Shown here piece after piece: positions 10,701 through 18,214 of a stretch of DNA of 64,000 nucleotides. Under the pieces are notes generated by a model that did no database searches, was not told the origin of the DNA, and saw only the letters and a program-made list of their open reading frames with translations. The number at the start of each line of letters is the position of its first letter. The stretch's first letter is position 1. The position numbers and the translations under genes were made by a program. Source of the DNA: Flavobacteriales bacterium (GTDB lineage Bacteria; Bacteroidota; Bacteroidia; Flavobacteriales_F; PHOS-HE28); the NCBI GenBank assembly GCA_020635725.1, contig JACJZF010000003.1, forward strand, positions 259,011 through 323,010, given 5' to 3'.

Positions 10701-11890
10701 CAATGGAAGGCGCGGTCGCTGCTTGGCCCGCCGTAGTACGTTGCCCAGAGCCGGGTGCCACTGGCGTTGAACTTCACCAGAAAGCCGTCATCATCACCTC
10801 CGGCGTAAGTATCCTGGTGCCCCCCGCTTGAGATCCCCGAGGTGGAGTTCGTGGTACCTGCCAGGTATATGTTCCCGCTGGCGTCCGCAACGCAACCGTA
10901 TGCGAGGTCTTGGCCATCCCCTCCGTAATAGGTGCCCCATAGGCGCGTTCCGCTGGAGCTGAACTTCACGAGAAAGGCATCCGTAGCCCCCGCATAGATG
11001 TTTTGATGACCACTGGCGGCGATGGCATTCGTGGACTGCGTGAAACCCGCCATGTACACGTTGCCGCTGGCATCGGTCGTGCACGACCAACCGTAATCAA
11101 TGCCCGTTCCGCCGTAGTAGGTGCCCCAGAGGCGCTGCGGGTCGATAACCAGTTCCTTCGTCCGATCGTATGCCCCGAGCGCGAAGCGCACCTCATTGCC
11201 CTCTACAACGAATCGGGTAGTGATCTCCTTCCCATCCTGGAAACTCACGGGAGCATGTTCCGTGAAACGTCCCATGCTGTTGCCATGCACAAGGCTGCCG
11301 TCGGCATCGACGTAGAGCTCTTCGTGATCGCTATGGCGCATGCGGATCATTGAAGGGTCCGCACCCGGGCGCACCACGAAATCCTGTTTGATGCCTTCCT
11401 CCGTCGTGTACACCACCCAGTCGATGCCCGGGTACACATCGTGATGCGTCACCTTGGTATACGCGTGCACGTCGAACACATCGTCGGCGTAGTAGTTGGT
11501 GTGGTCCGTGCTGCGCCCTTCGGCGGTGATGCGCGGGAAGAGCGCCGCTCCCTCCAGCATAACGTCCATTCGGCCGGTTTCCACACGAGGCGCCTGCATG
11601 TCCTTTGTCAGACCATCCTTCAGGGCATCGACATACCCATCCGGAAGGTGCGTGCGCTCGAACTGGTACGCTATTCCATTCCCCAGCAGGAAGATCTGCG
11701 TGTTCCCCTGGCTCAAGCGGTAGCGCACGAAGGGAGCGGCTTCGCCTTCCACGGTGCGCACCTGGCCTTTGTTCTCCTCGAAGCCGATGGGGGCTGCCGA
11801 ATGTTGGCCTGTTAAGAACGGTGGAGGAGGCGTTCCGGCCAATACGGAAAAGGTGATTGCCAGAGCGTATGCGAGTGACAGGGTACGCAT
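4736..11890 (-). CDS. 2384-aa secreted SBBP beta-propeller / PPC-repeat protein with dockerin-like C-terminus
   Basis: Domain order: signal peptide (to about residue 19); the conserved region that often precedes SBBP repeats (IGFEENKGQV onward, to about 250); about nine SBBP repeats at 253-700 (LWGTYYGG, DASGN-x-Y-x-AG, GGHQNTYGGG, DAFLVKF); an Ig-like stretch; ten PPC repeats at about 810-2075 (AEPNN at each start); one TSP3-like module (DDNDGTCNANDVC); an unassigned domain; and two tandem copies of a 30-residue Asp-rich unit (DxDG, DNDRDPILV-x-IGG-x-VPTN) ending RSEQLP. The last unit looks like paired dockerin or EF-hand calcium loops and replaces the usual T9SS domain. Likely exported and surface-associated. 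The start is set by the signal peptide and by promoter-like element B. The long internal repeats make assembly errors possible. Confidence 0.88.
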   Translation of the reverse strand: MRTLSLAYALAITFSVLAGTPPPPFLTGQHSAAPIGFEENKGQVRTVEGEAAPFVRYRLSQGNTQIFLLGNGIAYQFERTHLPDGYVDALKDGLTKDMQAPRVETGRMDVMLEGAALFPRITAEGRSTDHTNYYADDVFDVHAYTKVTHHDVYPGIDWVVYTTEEGIKQDFVVRPGADPSMIRMRHSDHEELYVDADGSLVHGNSMGRFTEHAPVSFQDGKEITTRFVVEGNEVRFALGAYDRTKELVIDPQRLWGTYYGGTGIDYGWSCTTDASGNVYMAGFTQSTNAIAASGHQNIYAGATDAFLVKFSSSGTRLWGTYYGGDGQDLAYGCVADASGNIYLAGTTNSTSGISSGGHQDTYAGGDDDGFLVKFNASGTRLWATYYGGPSSDRAFHCDVDPTGNVFLSGESTSTTGIAANGHQNTFGGGANDDAFLVKFSPGGTRLWATYYGGSGLDTGEAGGVDADGNVYIAGWTESSTGIASGGHQNTYAGGGDAYLAKFTPNGTRVWGTYYGSSAFDRGFRCGVEANGNVFLIGETSSTTGIATGGHQNTYGGGSADAFIAKFDPDGSRLWGSYYGGSGAELGYSCVVDASGNSYMAGYTTSTSNIASNGHQNTYGGGTADAFLVKFSPSGGRVWGTYYGGSGIEGGPHDGFYTNITVQCAVDLTGNVYLSGTTNSTSGIQSGSHQTALDGEFDAFLVKFEDRSITTGAVVGPICTAQAVSVPFTVSGAFNGGNTFTAQLSNASGSFASPVSIGTLSGTTNGIINASIPIGTAPGTGYRIRVVGNSPVVDGSDNGTNLTINDASTSCACSEVTELEPNNSVVTVSALPNNTPTSGIVGPCSLPDNTPDFFGFTTATQGVLTVQYCMSNTGPDPLQVTCRLLNSTGTQLASSSHTAGANNVTSSSPFFHICLGAGSYRIAIDNPSTDYCTNYTLTYSIEEPVFGNDPEPNDAIGASATPVAHDTYSEGRIGFLGEAPYDYFSFTPPTNGVLNIEVQAEHVQVTGDPLVVDLIDHLGTLIQSWDVYPGDFSAVSTTNLSIPCRSTVAPYYIRMSSTECGISYQWKYTMSPPLFAADLEPNNSVPGTAVEHDTYADGQLQFDGEGTYDYFNIVPPTSGVMSIEVQAEHVGGSTGTMEMALCNSAGTAIQTWTVDVGANSTATTTTVSIPCRSGTTNYNVRFASTTCGISYRWKYVMAAPLFTNDVEPNNDVNGDIEDYNTWYEGQVGFDNPADVDIFTIDPPNSGIMHIAVEAEHTGVNPGTVNVALLSEAGTVIQSWDMVAGANGVMEDSLVNVICRSGAVNYNLRFTPVTCGVSYRWKYTMTAPHFADDAEPNNSAPGISLAYDTFTEGQVQFDGDTYDYYTITPLTNGVMNFSVEAEHVGATTGAMELALLNSAGTVIQTWPLSVGANGVPQASAVSITCRSTVNPYRVRITSSTCGVSYRFKYTMIAPLFAVDAEPNNTQPGTALAVDTYTEGHIAFDAENAYDIYRIEQSANGRVNVELQAEHAGDTPGIMTVTLLSTTGTTVHTWSFPVGANGVPVTTILNRTCLSAPASYDLRLSSSVCGASYKLKYTVTSVAFANDIEPNNAYNQSTFLPETQTAQGQLNYPGQDNNDHYRGNISSDGVLNLLLEAEHTGPETNATMTVELYLSVGTVLQTWTAPIGANGVPISSVLNRPCLGEGVNYYFRLSSSICGTSYRISYTVTPPLFPNDAEPNNNGGGAGGPLVAHDTYQDGHLQFDGNTTTDQFNIIPPINGTMQFEVQAEHVGATDGSIELRLYNTVGGTIQFWNLPVGANGSPITSIVSIPCIGNTTDYDVRLASSTCGVSYRWKYTMIAPLFANDAEPNSTFGGSTEAHDTWYEGQIAHGTTDPDIYNLIPPINGIMNIELQAEHPGATEGDVWMILYTTTGGIIQSWSMPVGPNGAPIDTVVRITCLANTTDYDLAFYGNTCGVSYRWKYWMTAPVFAPDAEPNNGNSTAIPMNLNNAAQEGNVGFHGQTDDDLYFFTHSGGPWSVTLSAEHAGQGEGSLFLTVRTLPGTTVGAFSVPAGGSSAPLTNTFTIPSLGAAAYRLYISDVTCGVSYRIHCYDDDNDGTCNANDVCAGGPEPGTPCDDGDPGTINDVITSGCSCAGTPATVSVPVRVMLEGPYVADNGLMSDALRSLPAFPLMDPYPGLGYAHAGGGNGGSVSPAVLAVIGSDAIVDWVVVELRSPVAPATVVASRSALLQRDGDVVELDGLTPVAFNVSSGLYHVAVRHRNHLGAMTKDPVMVSAGTTLLDFSVPEQDTYGVDARKSISGSFPAHVLWSGDVSFDGVIRYVGEDNDRDPILVVIGGNVPTNTVAGVYSAADCDLDGMVKYVGDGNDRDPILVNIGGSVPTNTRSEQLP

Positions 11891-11932
11891 GGGAGGGTCT
11901 GGGTTATGGGGTAGGTGTAGGGGTCAAGGCAT

Positions 11933-11959
11933 CATCGGTGAGCGTGACGGATTGTGAAC
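11933..11959 (-). promoter_or_regulatory. ECF-type bipartite promoter-like element, copy B
   Basis: Minus strand GTTCAC, 15 nt, CCGATG, ending 42 nt before the start of the 2384-aa gene. Same spacing as copies A, C and D. The rest of the 126-bp gap between the two secreted-protein genes shows no gene. Confidence 0.6.
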
Positions 11960-12016
11960 GAGGCATCTCCCCGGGTGAGCGGATCACTATTCGAGCGGAC
12001 GCCCCGACTATTGGAT

Positions 12017-13492
12017 TCAGCGCTTCATGACCCGGAGCGTGCTCGATCCGGTTACCAGGATGTAAGCACCCGGGGCGAGGCCGCCCATCTCCACCGTGTT
12101 CGGACCAGCGACAAGTCGCATCGCGCGCACCAGACGTCCACTTGGGTCAAGGAGCCGCGCGTCGCCGGCGCGGACTAGCTGAACATGAAGCTGATCCGTC
12201 ACCGGATTCGGATAGATCAAGGCCCCCTCGCGCTCGACCTCTTCCGTGCCGGTCGAGAGATCCAGCGTGTAGAGTTCCTGGCCGATGGAGGTCAGGTAGT
12301 TCGCGCAGAAGAACAGCCGGCCATCGCAGCTGAGCATCGGTGCGGAGCTGGAGAAGGGAGAGGTCACGTCGCTGCCGGGGAAGGTGATCTCGTTGGTCCC
12401 GGCCTCCGTCCCGTCCGTGCGCCACAACTGGGCATAGGTGGTGGCACCGATTCCCGTGAAGTAGATCTGGCCCGCATGGCTGCAGAGGTTGTCAGGATTC
12501 GAGTATCCCAACAGCGGCAGGGGTACCGTGCCCTCCAGCGTGCCATCGCTCTGGTAGATCCGAGCACTTCCAGCACCCGCGGTGGGGAATGCGCGGAAAT
12601 GCAACTGATCGTTGTGCTCGATCAGATTGGAGGGCAGGCTGGAATTGATGCCAGGATAGATGTCGCGCACCACTCCCGTGCCCGGTACCGTGCCGTCCGT
12701 GGCCCAGAGCTCGTCCCCCGTGGCCGAGGTGCCCGCCCGAAAGAAGACCAGTCCGCCTGCCGCCCGGTATGAGGTGGGCGAGGTGCCTGAGCTGCTTGGT
12801 CCCGGAATGGTCTCCGCGATCAGGTGCGTGCCAGCCACGGTGCCATCGCTCACCCACGGCTCGGAACCATTGACCCCGTCATTGGCGGTGAAGTACAGCT
12901 GTCCATCGTGCGACATCGGACTCTGGAAACTGCTGTTCGCGGTGCCGGGGTTGATGTCCATGAACAGCTGCGTGCCGGCTGCGGTGCCATCCGTGCTCCA
13001 CAGCTCGCGCCCGTGGTCGGTATCGTATCCGCGGAAGAAGATGAGGTCGGCGCCGCCCGGTCCGGTACCAGGTAACGCCGCGAACGTGATCCATTCCAGC
13101 AGCCCGGTGACATCGGTCCTGCTCAGCACGAGCTGGGTGCCGCTCTCGGTTCCGTCCGTACGCCACAATTCCGACTCCATGCCAGCGCCGGTCACGATGA
13201 AATGCAGCACGCCATTCAGTGGCATGAAGTCCCGAGGAGCGCTGCTGCCCGAGCCCGGATTGATGTCCTTCACCAGTACTGTTCCGGGTTCCGTTCCGTC
13301 GGTCTTCCAGAGCTCAACGCCGTTCACGCCATCGTTGGCACTGAAATACACCGTGCCGTTGAAGCAGGTGAAGAGGCCAGCCCCGGAATTGCCGGTGGGG
13401 TTGATGTCCTTCACGAGGGTGGGCACCTGTGCCGTGGACATGGCGCACACGGCCACGATGTTGATCACCAGGGTACCGATACGGGCTCGCAT
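12017..13492 (-). CDS. T9SS-exported protein with ELWxTDGTxxGT repeats
   Basis: 491 aa. Signal peptide (LVINIVAVCAMSTAQ), then seven to eight repeats of about 45-50 residues built on ELW-x-TDGT-x-x-GT-x-LV-x-DI-P and N-D-x-L-x-F-x-A. These are probably blades of a beta-propeller; this repeat is common in Bacteroidota secreted proteins, but I know no defined function for it. A T9SS type A sorting domain follows from about residue 426 (YPNPVTDQL ... LAPGAYI). An upstream extension to 13609 was rejected because it would run through promoter-like element C and precede the signal peptide. Its neighbours are two larger secreted proteins downstream and a divergent ECF sigma gene. Confidence 0.85.
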   Translation of the reverse strand: MRARIGTLVINIVAVCAMSTAQVPTLVKDINPTGNSGAGLFTCFNGTVYFSANDGVNGVELWKTDGTEPGTVLVKDINPGSGSSAPRDFMPLNGVLHFIVTGAGMESELWRTDGTESGTQLVLSRTDVTGLLEWITFAALPGTGPGGADLIFFRGYDTDHGRELWSTDGTAAGTQLFMDINPGTANSSFQSPMSHDGQLYFTANDGVNGSEPWVSDGTVAGTHLIAETIPGPSSSGTSPTSYRAAGGLVFFRAGTSATGDELWATDGTVPGTGVVRDIYPGINSSLPSNLIEHNDQLHFRAFPTAGAGSARIYQSDGTLEGTVPLPLLGYSNPDNLCSHAGQIYFTGIGATTYAQLWRTDGTEAGTNEITFPGSDVTSPFSSSAPMLSCDGRLFFCANYLTSIGQELYTLDLSTGTEEVEREGALIYPNPVTDQLHVQLVRAGDARLLDPSGRLVRAMRLVAGPNTVEMGGLAPGAYILVTGSSTLRVMKR

Positions 13493-13510
13493 GGGGTTCG
13501 ATTTCAACCG

Positions 13511-13537
13511 TATCGAGGAAGGGGGCGGATCGTGAAC
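13511..13537 (-). promoter_or_regulatory. ECF-type bipartite promoter-like element, copy C
   Basis: Minus strand GTTCAC, 15 nt, TCGATA, ending 18 nt before the start codon of the ELW-repeat gene. It lies back to back with copy D, which points the other way, with 24 bp between them. Confidence 0.6.
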
Positions 13538-13561
13538 GAAGGCGAACCACCGTCCATCGTT

Positions 13562-13588
13562 GTTCACATTGGGCTGATGTCCTCGATA
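13562..13588 (+). promoter_or_regulatory. ECF-type bipartite promoter-like element, copy D (sigma gene autoregulation)
   Basis: Plus strand GTTCAC, 15 nt, TCGATA, in front of the ECF sigma gene. If it is a promoter, transcription would begin near 13595, downstream of the ATG at 13591. That argues for a GTG start further in. Autoregulation by the ECF factor is the usual logic of such systems but is inferred here. Confidence 0.6.
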
Positions 13589-13659
13589 GGTTGAAGAACT
13601 GGGCAGCATGCATCCGCACCTCCTTTCGCCGTATTATCGTGCGTTCCTCTCCCCACCCT

Positions 13660-14235
13660 GTGGAGCGCCAAACGCACATCGCCACGGAGCCGGCGTGGTT
13701 CCAAGGCCTGCGTCGCAACGACGCCGTCACCTTACGAGCGCTCTACAAGGAGAGCTACCCGGCGGTGAAGCGCTACGTGCTGCAGAACAGCGGAACGGCC
13801 AGCGACGCGGAGGATGTCTTCCAGGAGGCCGTCGCGGTGCTTTGGCTCAGCGCGAAGGAGGGTCGGATCAACCCGGCGGCGGATCCCGGCGGTTTCCTCT
13901 ATCAGGTGGCGAAGAACAAATGGCTGGACGTGCTCCGGTCCGCAGCGAACAGGCACATGAAGGTGGTGCATGACCAGCGCGAGCTCGATCAGCGCGTCGA
14001 TGAGCACGACGACATCGATGAGCGCCTCGCACGGCTGCGCGGGGTGTACGACAAGCTCGACGACCGGTGCCGCGCGGTGCTCGACCAGTTCTACTTCGAG
14101 CGCAAGGACCTCGCCACCATCGCGGCGGCCATGGGTGTCGAGGAGGAGAGCATCCGCACCATCAAGTACCGGTGCATGATGAAGCTGCGCGCGTTTCGGC
14201 GGTCCATCATGGGTGAAGAGAACAACGCATCATGA
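13660..14235 (+). CDS. ECF-type RNA polymerase sigma factor
   Basis: 191 aa from this GTG start. The sigma-2 region has F-x-x-LR-x-x-D, LRALYKESYPAVKRYV, the core-binding SDAEDVFQEAVAVLW and NKWLDVLRS. After a linker, the sigma-4 region has LDDRCRAVLDQFYFERKDL, the helix-turn-helix LATIAAAMGVEEESIRTIKY and R-x-x-MMKLRAF. An ATG in the same frame at 13591 would add 23 residues unlike sigma factors and would sit upstream of the predicted transcription start, so the GTG is preferred (a GTG at 13639 is also possible). It overlaps the next gene by ATGA, so the two are translationally coupled. It probably drives itself and the three secreted-protein genes that carry the same promoter element. Confidence 0.88.
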   Translation: MERQTHIATEPAWFQGLRRNDAVTLRALYKESYPAVKRYVLQNSGTASDAEDVFQEAVAVLWLSAKEGRINPAADPGGFLYQVAKNKWLDVLRSAANRHMKVVHDQRELDQRVDEHDDIDERLARLRGVYDKLDDRCRAVLDQFYFERKDLATIAAAMGVEEESIRTIKYRCMMKLRAFRRSIMGEENNAS

Positions 14236-14960
14236 ACCAAGGGGCAATGGATAAGGCGATGTTCGAGTCGATCGAGGCGTACATCCTTGATCGCATGAAT
14301 GCGCACCAGCGCGCGGAGTTCGAGGAGCGGATGGAGAGCGATACGGCGCTGCGCCAGGAAGTGGAGCTCGAGCGCGAGAACATCCGCGCCGTGGAGCTCG
14401 GGGGCATCGATCGCGTGATGAAGCGCATCGCTGCCGAGGAGAGCGGCACGGGGCACGGCGCTCTCTCCCGTAGGCAGCTTCTCGCCTATGCCGCAGCCAT
14501 CGCCCTGCTCATCGTGGGCGCCCTGCTGTGGTTCGGACGTGAGCCCGCCCACGAGCGGCTTTTCGCGGCGCACTTCGAGGCCGATCCCGGTCTGCCCGTG
14601 ACCATGGGGGCCACCGATGACCCCGTGTTCGCCGATGCCATGGTCTCTTACAAGGAAGGCCATTTCGCCGATGCACGTTCGAAATGGTCGGCCTTGCTGC
14701 AGTCCGACCCGATGAATGACACATTGCGCTTCTACATCGCCTCCTCCGCGCTCGCGCAGGGCGATGCCGAGGCCGCCATCGCGCAATTGGCCGGGCTCGC
14801 TTCCGATAGCGCGTCCGTATTCGATGATCGCGCCGCTTGGTTCCTCTTCCTTTCCTATATCCGTGTCGGTGATCTCCAAGGCGCAGCCGCTGTTGACCTC
14901 TCCGGCCTGCCTCGGAAGGAAGCGGAGGCAGCCGCGATCCTCAATGAACTGAAGCGCTGA
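14232..14960 (+). CDS. Membrane anti-sigma-like protein with periplasmic TPR domain
   Basis: 242 aa. The N-terminal 75 residues are a soluble helical segment (IEAYILDRMNAHQRAEFEER, then ALRQEVELER) of the kind that begins many Bacteroidota anti-sigma or TPR membrane proteins. One membrane helix lies at about 82-101 (LLAYAAAIALLIVGALLWFG). The outer part contains two to three TPR-like helix pairs (FADAMVSYKEGHFADARSKW, LRFYIASSALAQGDAEAAIA). Position between an ECF sigma gene and a CHAT gene, with 4-nt and 1-nt overlaps, suggests that the cytoplasmic part holds the sigma factor and the periplasmic part receives a signal or is cut. No zinc-finger anti-sigma motif is visible, so the anti-sigma role is inference. 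Confidence 0.72.
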   Translation: MNQGAMDKAMFESIEAYILDRMNAHQRAEFEERMESDTALRQEVELERENIRAVELGGIDRVMKRIAAEESGTGHGALSRRQLLAYAAAIALLIVGALLWFGREPAHERLFAAHFEADPGLPVTMGATDDPVFADAMVSYKEGHFADARSKWSALLQSDPMNDTLRFYIASSALAQGDAEAAIAQLAGLASDSASVFDDRAAWFLFLSYIRVGDLQGAAAVDLSGLPRKEAEAAAILNELKR

Positions 14961-17900
14961 TGCGAGTCCTGCTTGTGTTCGCCGTAATCATCGGCTCCGC
15001 GAGCCTGCGGGGCCAGCAGGGCGATCACATGGATGAGCGTCATGCGCGCATCGCGGCCTTGTACGAGCAGGAGCGCTACGCGGAGATGATCCGCGAGGTG
15101 GAGGCGCAGATCGCCGCAGCGCCTGCCACGACCTATGCGGATTCGCTGCATCGATACCTCTACAAGTACGGACGGGCGCATCGCAAGCTGCACGATGCAG
15201 CGGCGGGCATCGCCGCTGCGGAGCGCGTGCATGGGCTGGTGAAGGAGCGCGGCATCGCCTCGCACGAGCTGGAAGCCCTCTTCGACCTGAGTTGGATCTA
15301 CTACGAAGCGGGCGATGTGAAGCAATGCGCGCGCGTCGATTCGATCGCGGTCGTCGTGGCGGACGGCGATGGGGACATCCCGTACAGCCAACGCGGAAGG
15401 GCCCGTCAGTACCTGGCCTTCGACTATAGCATGCTGGGCCAGCATCGGAACTCCGCGAAGTGGGCGCTTGCCGCCATAGCGGAATACCAGAAGGCCGATA
15501 CGGTGCCACCCTCGCAAGTGGCGGAGTCGTACACAGCGGTTGGTGCGGCGTACTGGCACCTGGGCCGCATCCGCGATGCGGAGTCCCAGTACATGAAGGC
15601 CTTGGAGGTTCTCGGAGACGGTGCCGAGGAGGCCCTGTTCGTGCGCCGGGTCACCGCGTACGGCAATCTCGGCGTGCTCTGGCAAAGCGCCGGCGACCTC
15701 ACGCGCGCCGGCAATTACTATCAGGCTAGCCTGCGCGGAAGCGATCACGTGATCGCCACCACCACCGATCAGTTCACGCGTGATGAGGCCATCGTGAACC
15801 GCTCGCGCACCTACCTCAACCTGGCCACGATCTACTATGAGCTCGGCGATTTCGGACGTGCGCGGGAGCTGCTGGACATGGCGTACCGCGACAGGAGCAG
15901 CGTGCTCGAACCGGATGACCCGCAGCTGTTGGCCGTGAAGGATCGCATCGCCGACCTGGAGATGAATGGGGGCGACCTCGCGAAGGCGGAATTGTACGTC
16001 TCGGATTATCTGAAGGCCTGCGAGCACCGGTTCGGGCAACGGAGCGAGGAATACATCAGGGCGGCTTCGCGCCTGGGCGACATCGCCGATCGCAAGGGCG
16101 AGTCGAGCCGTGCCGATTCTCTTCTGGGACTGAGCATCAGGGCCGGTCGCGAAGGGTCGGATACGGGCACCAACGTACTCCTCGCCCAAACGCTCCGGAG
16201 CCGTGCGCGCTCTCGTGCGAAGCTCCACCGATTCGACGAGGCCCGTGCCGATCTGCTGGAAGCCCGGCGCATCGTGGTGGGCACATACGACAGCGCGCAC
16301 TACAAGGTCGCCACGGTCGATATCGCCTTGGCCGAAACGGCGCTTCAAGCAGGGGACGCGATCGCCGCACGCGAGCATGCGCGCTCCGCGCTGTCGATCC
16401 TCCAAGACCGGATCCAAGCGGCCGCTGGACCCCACACGCCGAAGACCTTCCCAGAGCCCCACCTGTTGCCGGATGCGGTTTACTGCAGCATCGTGGCCGA
16501 GCGCCGGTTGAGCAGCACGCCGAAGGCGGATTGGAACGACTTGATCGATCTGGCGATACGGACGCTCGCGCGGAACAAACGCGGGATGTCCGACGAGGCA
16601 TCCAAGCTGCTGCTCATCGGCGCGCAGAAGCGCCTGTTCAATCTCGCCATCGATCTCGCATACGAGGCCTATTCCGCAGGAGACCAGTCGGCGATCGATC
16701 GATTCCTCATGCTCTCCGAGGCGGACCGCACCATCCTCCTCAAGCAGCGCTTGAACGCGTTCGCCGGCATCCGATTCTCCGGGGTGCCGGATTCAATCTT
16801 CGCCAAGGAGCAGGAGTTGCTCGCCGCCTTGGACCTGGATGCGGATGATCCCGCCTCGGCCACCGAGCTCCAGACGCATGAGCGGGCGTACGCCGGGTTC
16901 CTTGCGAAGCTGGAGAACGAGTACCCCGCGTACCACCGCCTGCGCTACGGAGAAGCCACTATCCGGCTCGATGAGCTGCGCACCCGGCTCCTCAAGCCAG
17001 GGCGGCGCATCATCTCCTATGCGCGCACGGACAGCGCGCTGTACGCCCTGGTCATCGGGGCCAGCGATGCACGCCTTATGAAGCTCCCGGCTACAGGATT
17101 GAAGTCGGCCGTGCAGGTGCTGCACGAAGCGATCGCGGCACGTGACCCGAGCGGCTATGCGCGCGCTGCCGCTTCCTTGGGCTCCATGGTCTATGACCCC
17201 TTGAAAGATCTGGTCGGCAGCGATGAATTGCTGATCATTCCCGACGGGGAGCTCCACATCGTCAACTTCGAGGTGCTTCCCAGCGATAGGCCCTCGAGCG
17301 GCGGTGCCAGGGACCATCTGCTGATCGAGCGGCATGCGATCGCCTACCTGCTCAGCGCCACCACCGCCGTGCAGTTCGCCGATCTGGTGAAGGGCCGGTC
17401 CACCGGAACACTGGCCTTGGCACCCGGCTTCGCGGACGAAATGAAGCAGGCGTACCTCGCCAGTGTGAAGGATTCAACGCTGCTCGACCGCCGCTTCCTG
17501 CGCTTGGTGCGGCAACCCTTCGCCCTGCGCACGGCCGAAGACCTCGCGCGCACCATGCATGCGGAGCTGATGCTCGGCAGCGCGGCCTCGGAGCCTGCAT
17601 TCCGTTCGTCGGCCGCACGGTATGGCATCCTCCACCTGGGCACGCATGCCGAGATGAACGCCGCCTCACCGATGTATTCGCGGCTCGTGCTCAGCAAGGA
17701 TGGCCCGGGTACGGACCCCGATGCCGATGGGTACCTGCACGCCTACGAGATCTACGAGCTCGACCTGCGCGCGCAGCTGGCCGTGCTCACCGCCTGCGAG
17801 ACCGGCACCGGACTGAACGATGGGGAGGGTGTGCGCTCCTTGGGCTACAGTTTCGCCTATGCCGGTTGCCCCAGCCTGGTGATGTCGCTCTGGAGCATCG

Positions 17901-18181
17901 ACGAGAAGACCTCCTCGGAGATCATCGCTCGCTTCTATGAGTACCTCGCCGATGGCATGCCCAAGCATGAGGCGTTGCGCAAGGCCAAGCTCGGCTATCT
18001 GGAGTCCGCATCCGATGAGCTGCGGCAGCCTTACTACTGGGCCGGATTGATTCTCGTGGGCGACGTGGAACCGGTATCCACGGAGCGGGCCTGGTGGCCG
18101 TGGCTGCTCGTCGGGCTCATGGTGATTCTGGCCGCACTTCTCGTTCGGTGGGGGCGGAAACGAGAGCGGCGCCCACACTGA
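14960..18181 (+). CDS. TPR-CHAT caspase-like protease, membrane anchored
   Basis: 1073 aa. A signal peptide (VLLVFAVIIGSASLRG) leads into many TPR repeats (about 30-480) and a helical linker. The C-terminal CHAT domain (about 760-1035) has both catalytic residues: His896 in HLGTHAEMN and Cys946 in LTACETGTG, plus the family features YEIYELDLRAQLAVL, SLGYSFAYAGCPSLVMSLW and Y-x-WAGLILVGD. The end is a membrane helix (WLLVGLMVILAALLVRW) followed by a basic tail, which predicts a periplasmic protease held in the inner membrane. CHAT proteins are caspase relatives that cleave partner proteins. A natural candidate substrate is the anti-sigma-like neighbour. TGATG coupling to that gene. A small GCGGCGC/GCGCCGC hairpin spans the stop codon. 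Confidence 0.88.
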   Translation: MRVLLVFAVIIGSASLRGQQGDHMDERHARIAALYEQERYAEMIREVEAQIAAAPATTYADSLHRYLYKYGRAHRKLHDAAAGIAAAERVHGLVKERGIASHELEALFDLSWIYYEAGDVKQCARVDSIAVVVADGDGDIPYSQRGRARQYLAFDYSMLGQHRNSAKWALAAIAEYQKADTVPPSQVAESYTAVGAAYWHLGRIRDAESQYMKALEVLGDGAEEALFVRRVTAYGNLGVLWQSAGDLTRAGNYYQASLRGSDHVIATTTDQFTRDEAIVNRSRTYLNLATIYYELGDFGRARELLDMAYRDRSSVLEPDDPQLLAVKDRIADLEMNGGDLAKAELYVSDYLKACEHRFGQRSEEYIRAASRLGDIADRKGESSRADSLLGLSIRAGREGSDTGTNVLLAQTLRSRARSRAKLHRFDEARADLLEARRIVVGTYDSAHYKVATVDIALAETALQAGDAIAAREHARSALSILQDRIQAAAGPHTPKTFPEPHLLPDAVYCSIVAERRLSSTPKADWNDLIDLAIRTLARNKRGMSDEASKLLLIGAQKRLFNLAIDLAYEAYSAGDQSAIDRFLMLSEADRTILLKQRLNAFAGIRFSGVPDSIFAKEQELLAALDLDADDPASATELQTHERAYAGFLAKLENEYPAYHRLRYGEATIRLDELRTRLLKPGRRIISYARTDSALYALVIGASDARLMKLPATGLKSAVQVLHEAIAARDPSGYARAAASLGSMVYDPLKDLVGSDELLIIPDGELHIVNFEVLPSDRPSSGGARDHLLIERHAIAYLLSATTAVQFADLVKGRSTGTLALAPGFADEMKQAYLASVKDSTLLDRRFLRLVRQPFALRTAEDLARTMHAELMLGSAASEPAFRSSAARYGILHLGTHAEMNAASPMYSRLVLSKDGPGTDPDADGYLHAYEIYELDLRAQLAVLTACETGTGLNDGEGVRSLGYSFAYAGCPSLVMSLWSIDEKTSSEIIARFYEYLADGMPKHEALRKAKLGYLESASDELRQPYYWAGLILVGDVEPVSTERAWWPWLLVGLMVILAALLVRWGRKRERRPH

Positions 18182-18214
18182 GCGCCGCTATGCGTTGCAT
18201 GATCCGCGCGGAAC

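Noticed and set aside
13591..13659. ATG start for the ECF sigma factor
   Set aside because: It would lie upstream of the transcription start predicted from element D, and the added residues are not like sigma factors; GTG at 13660 gives the family length. Not fully excluded.
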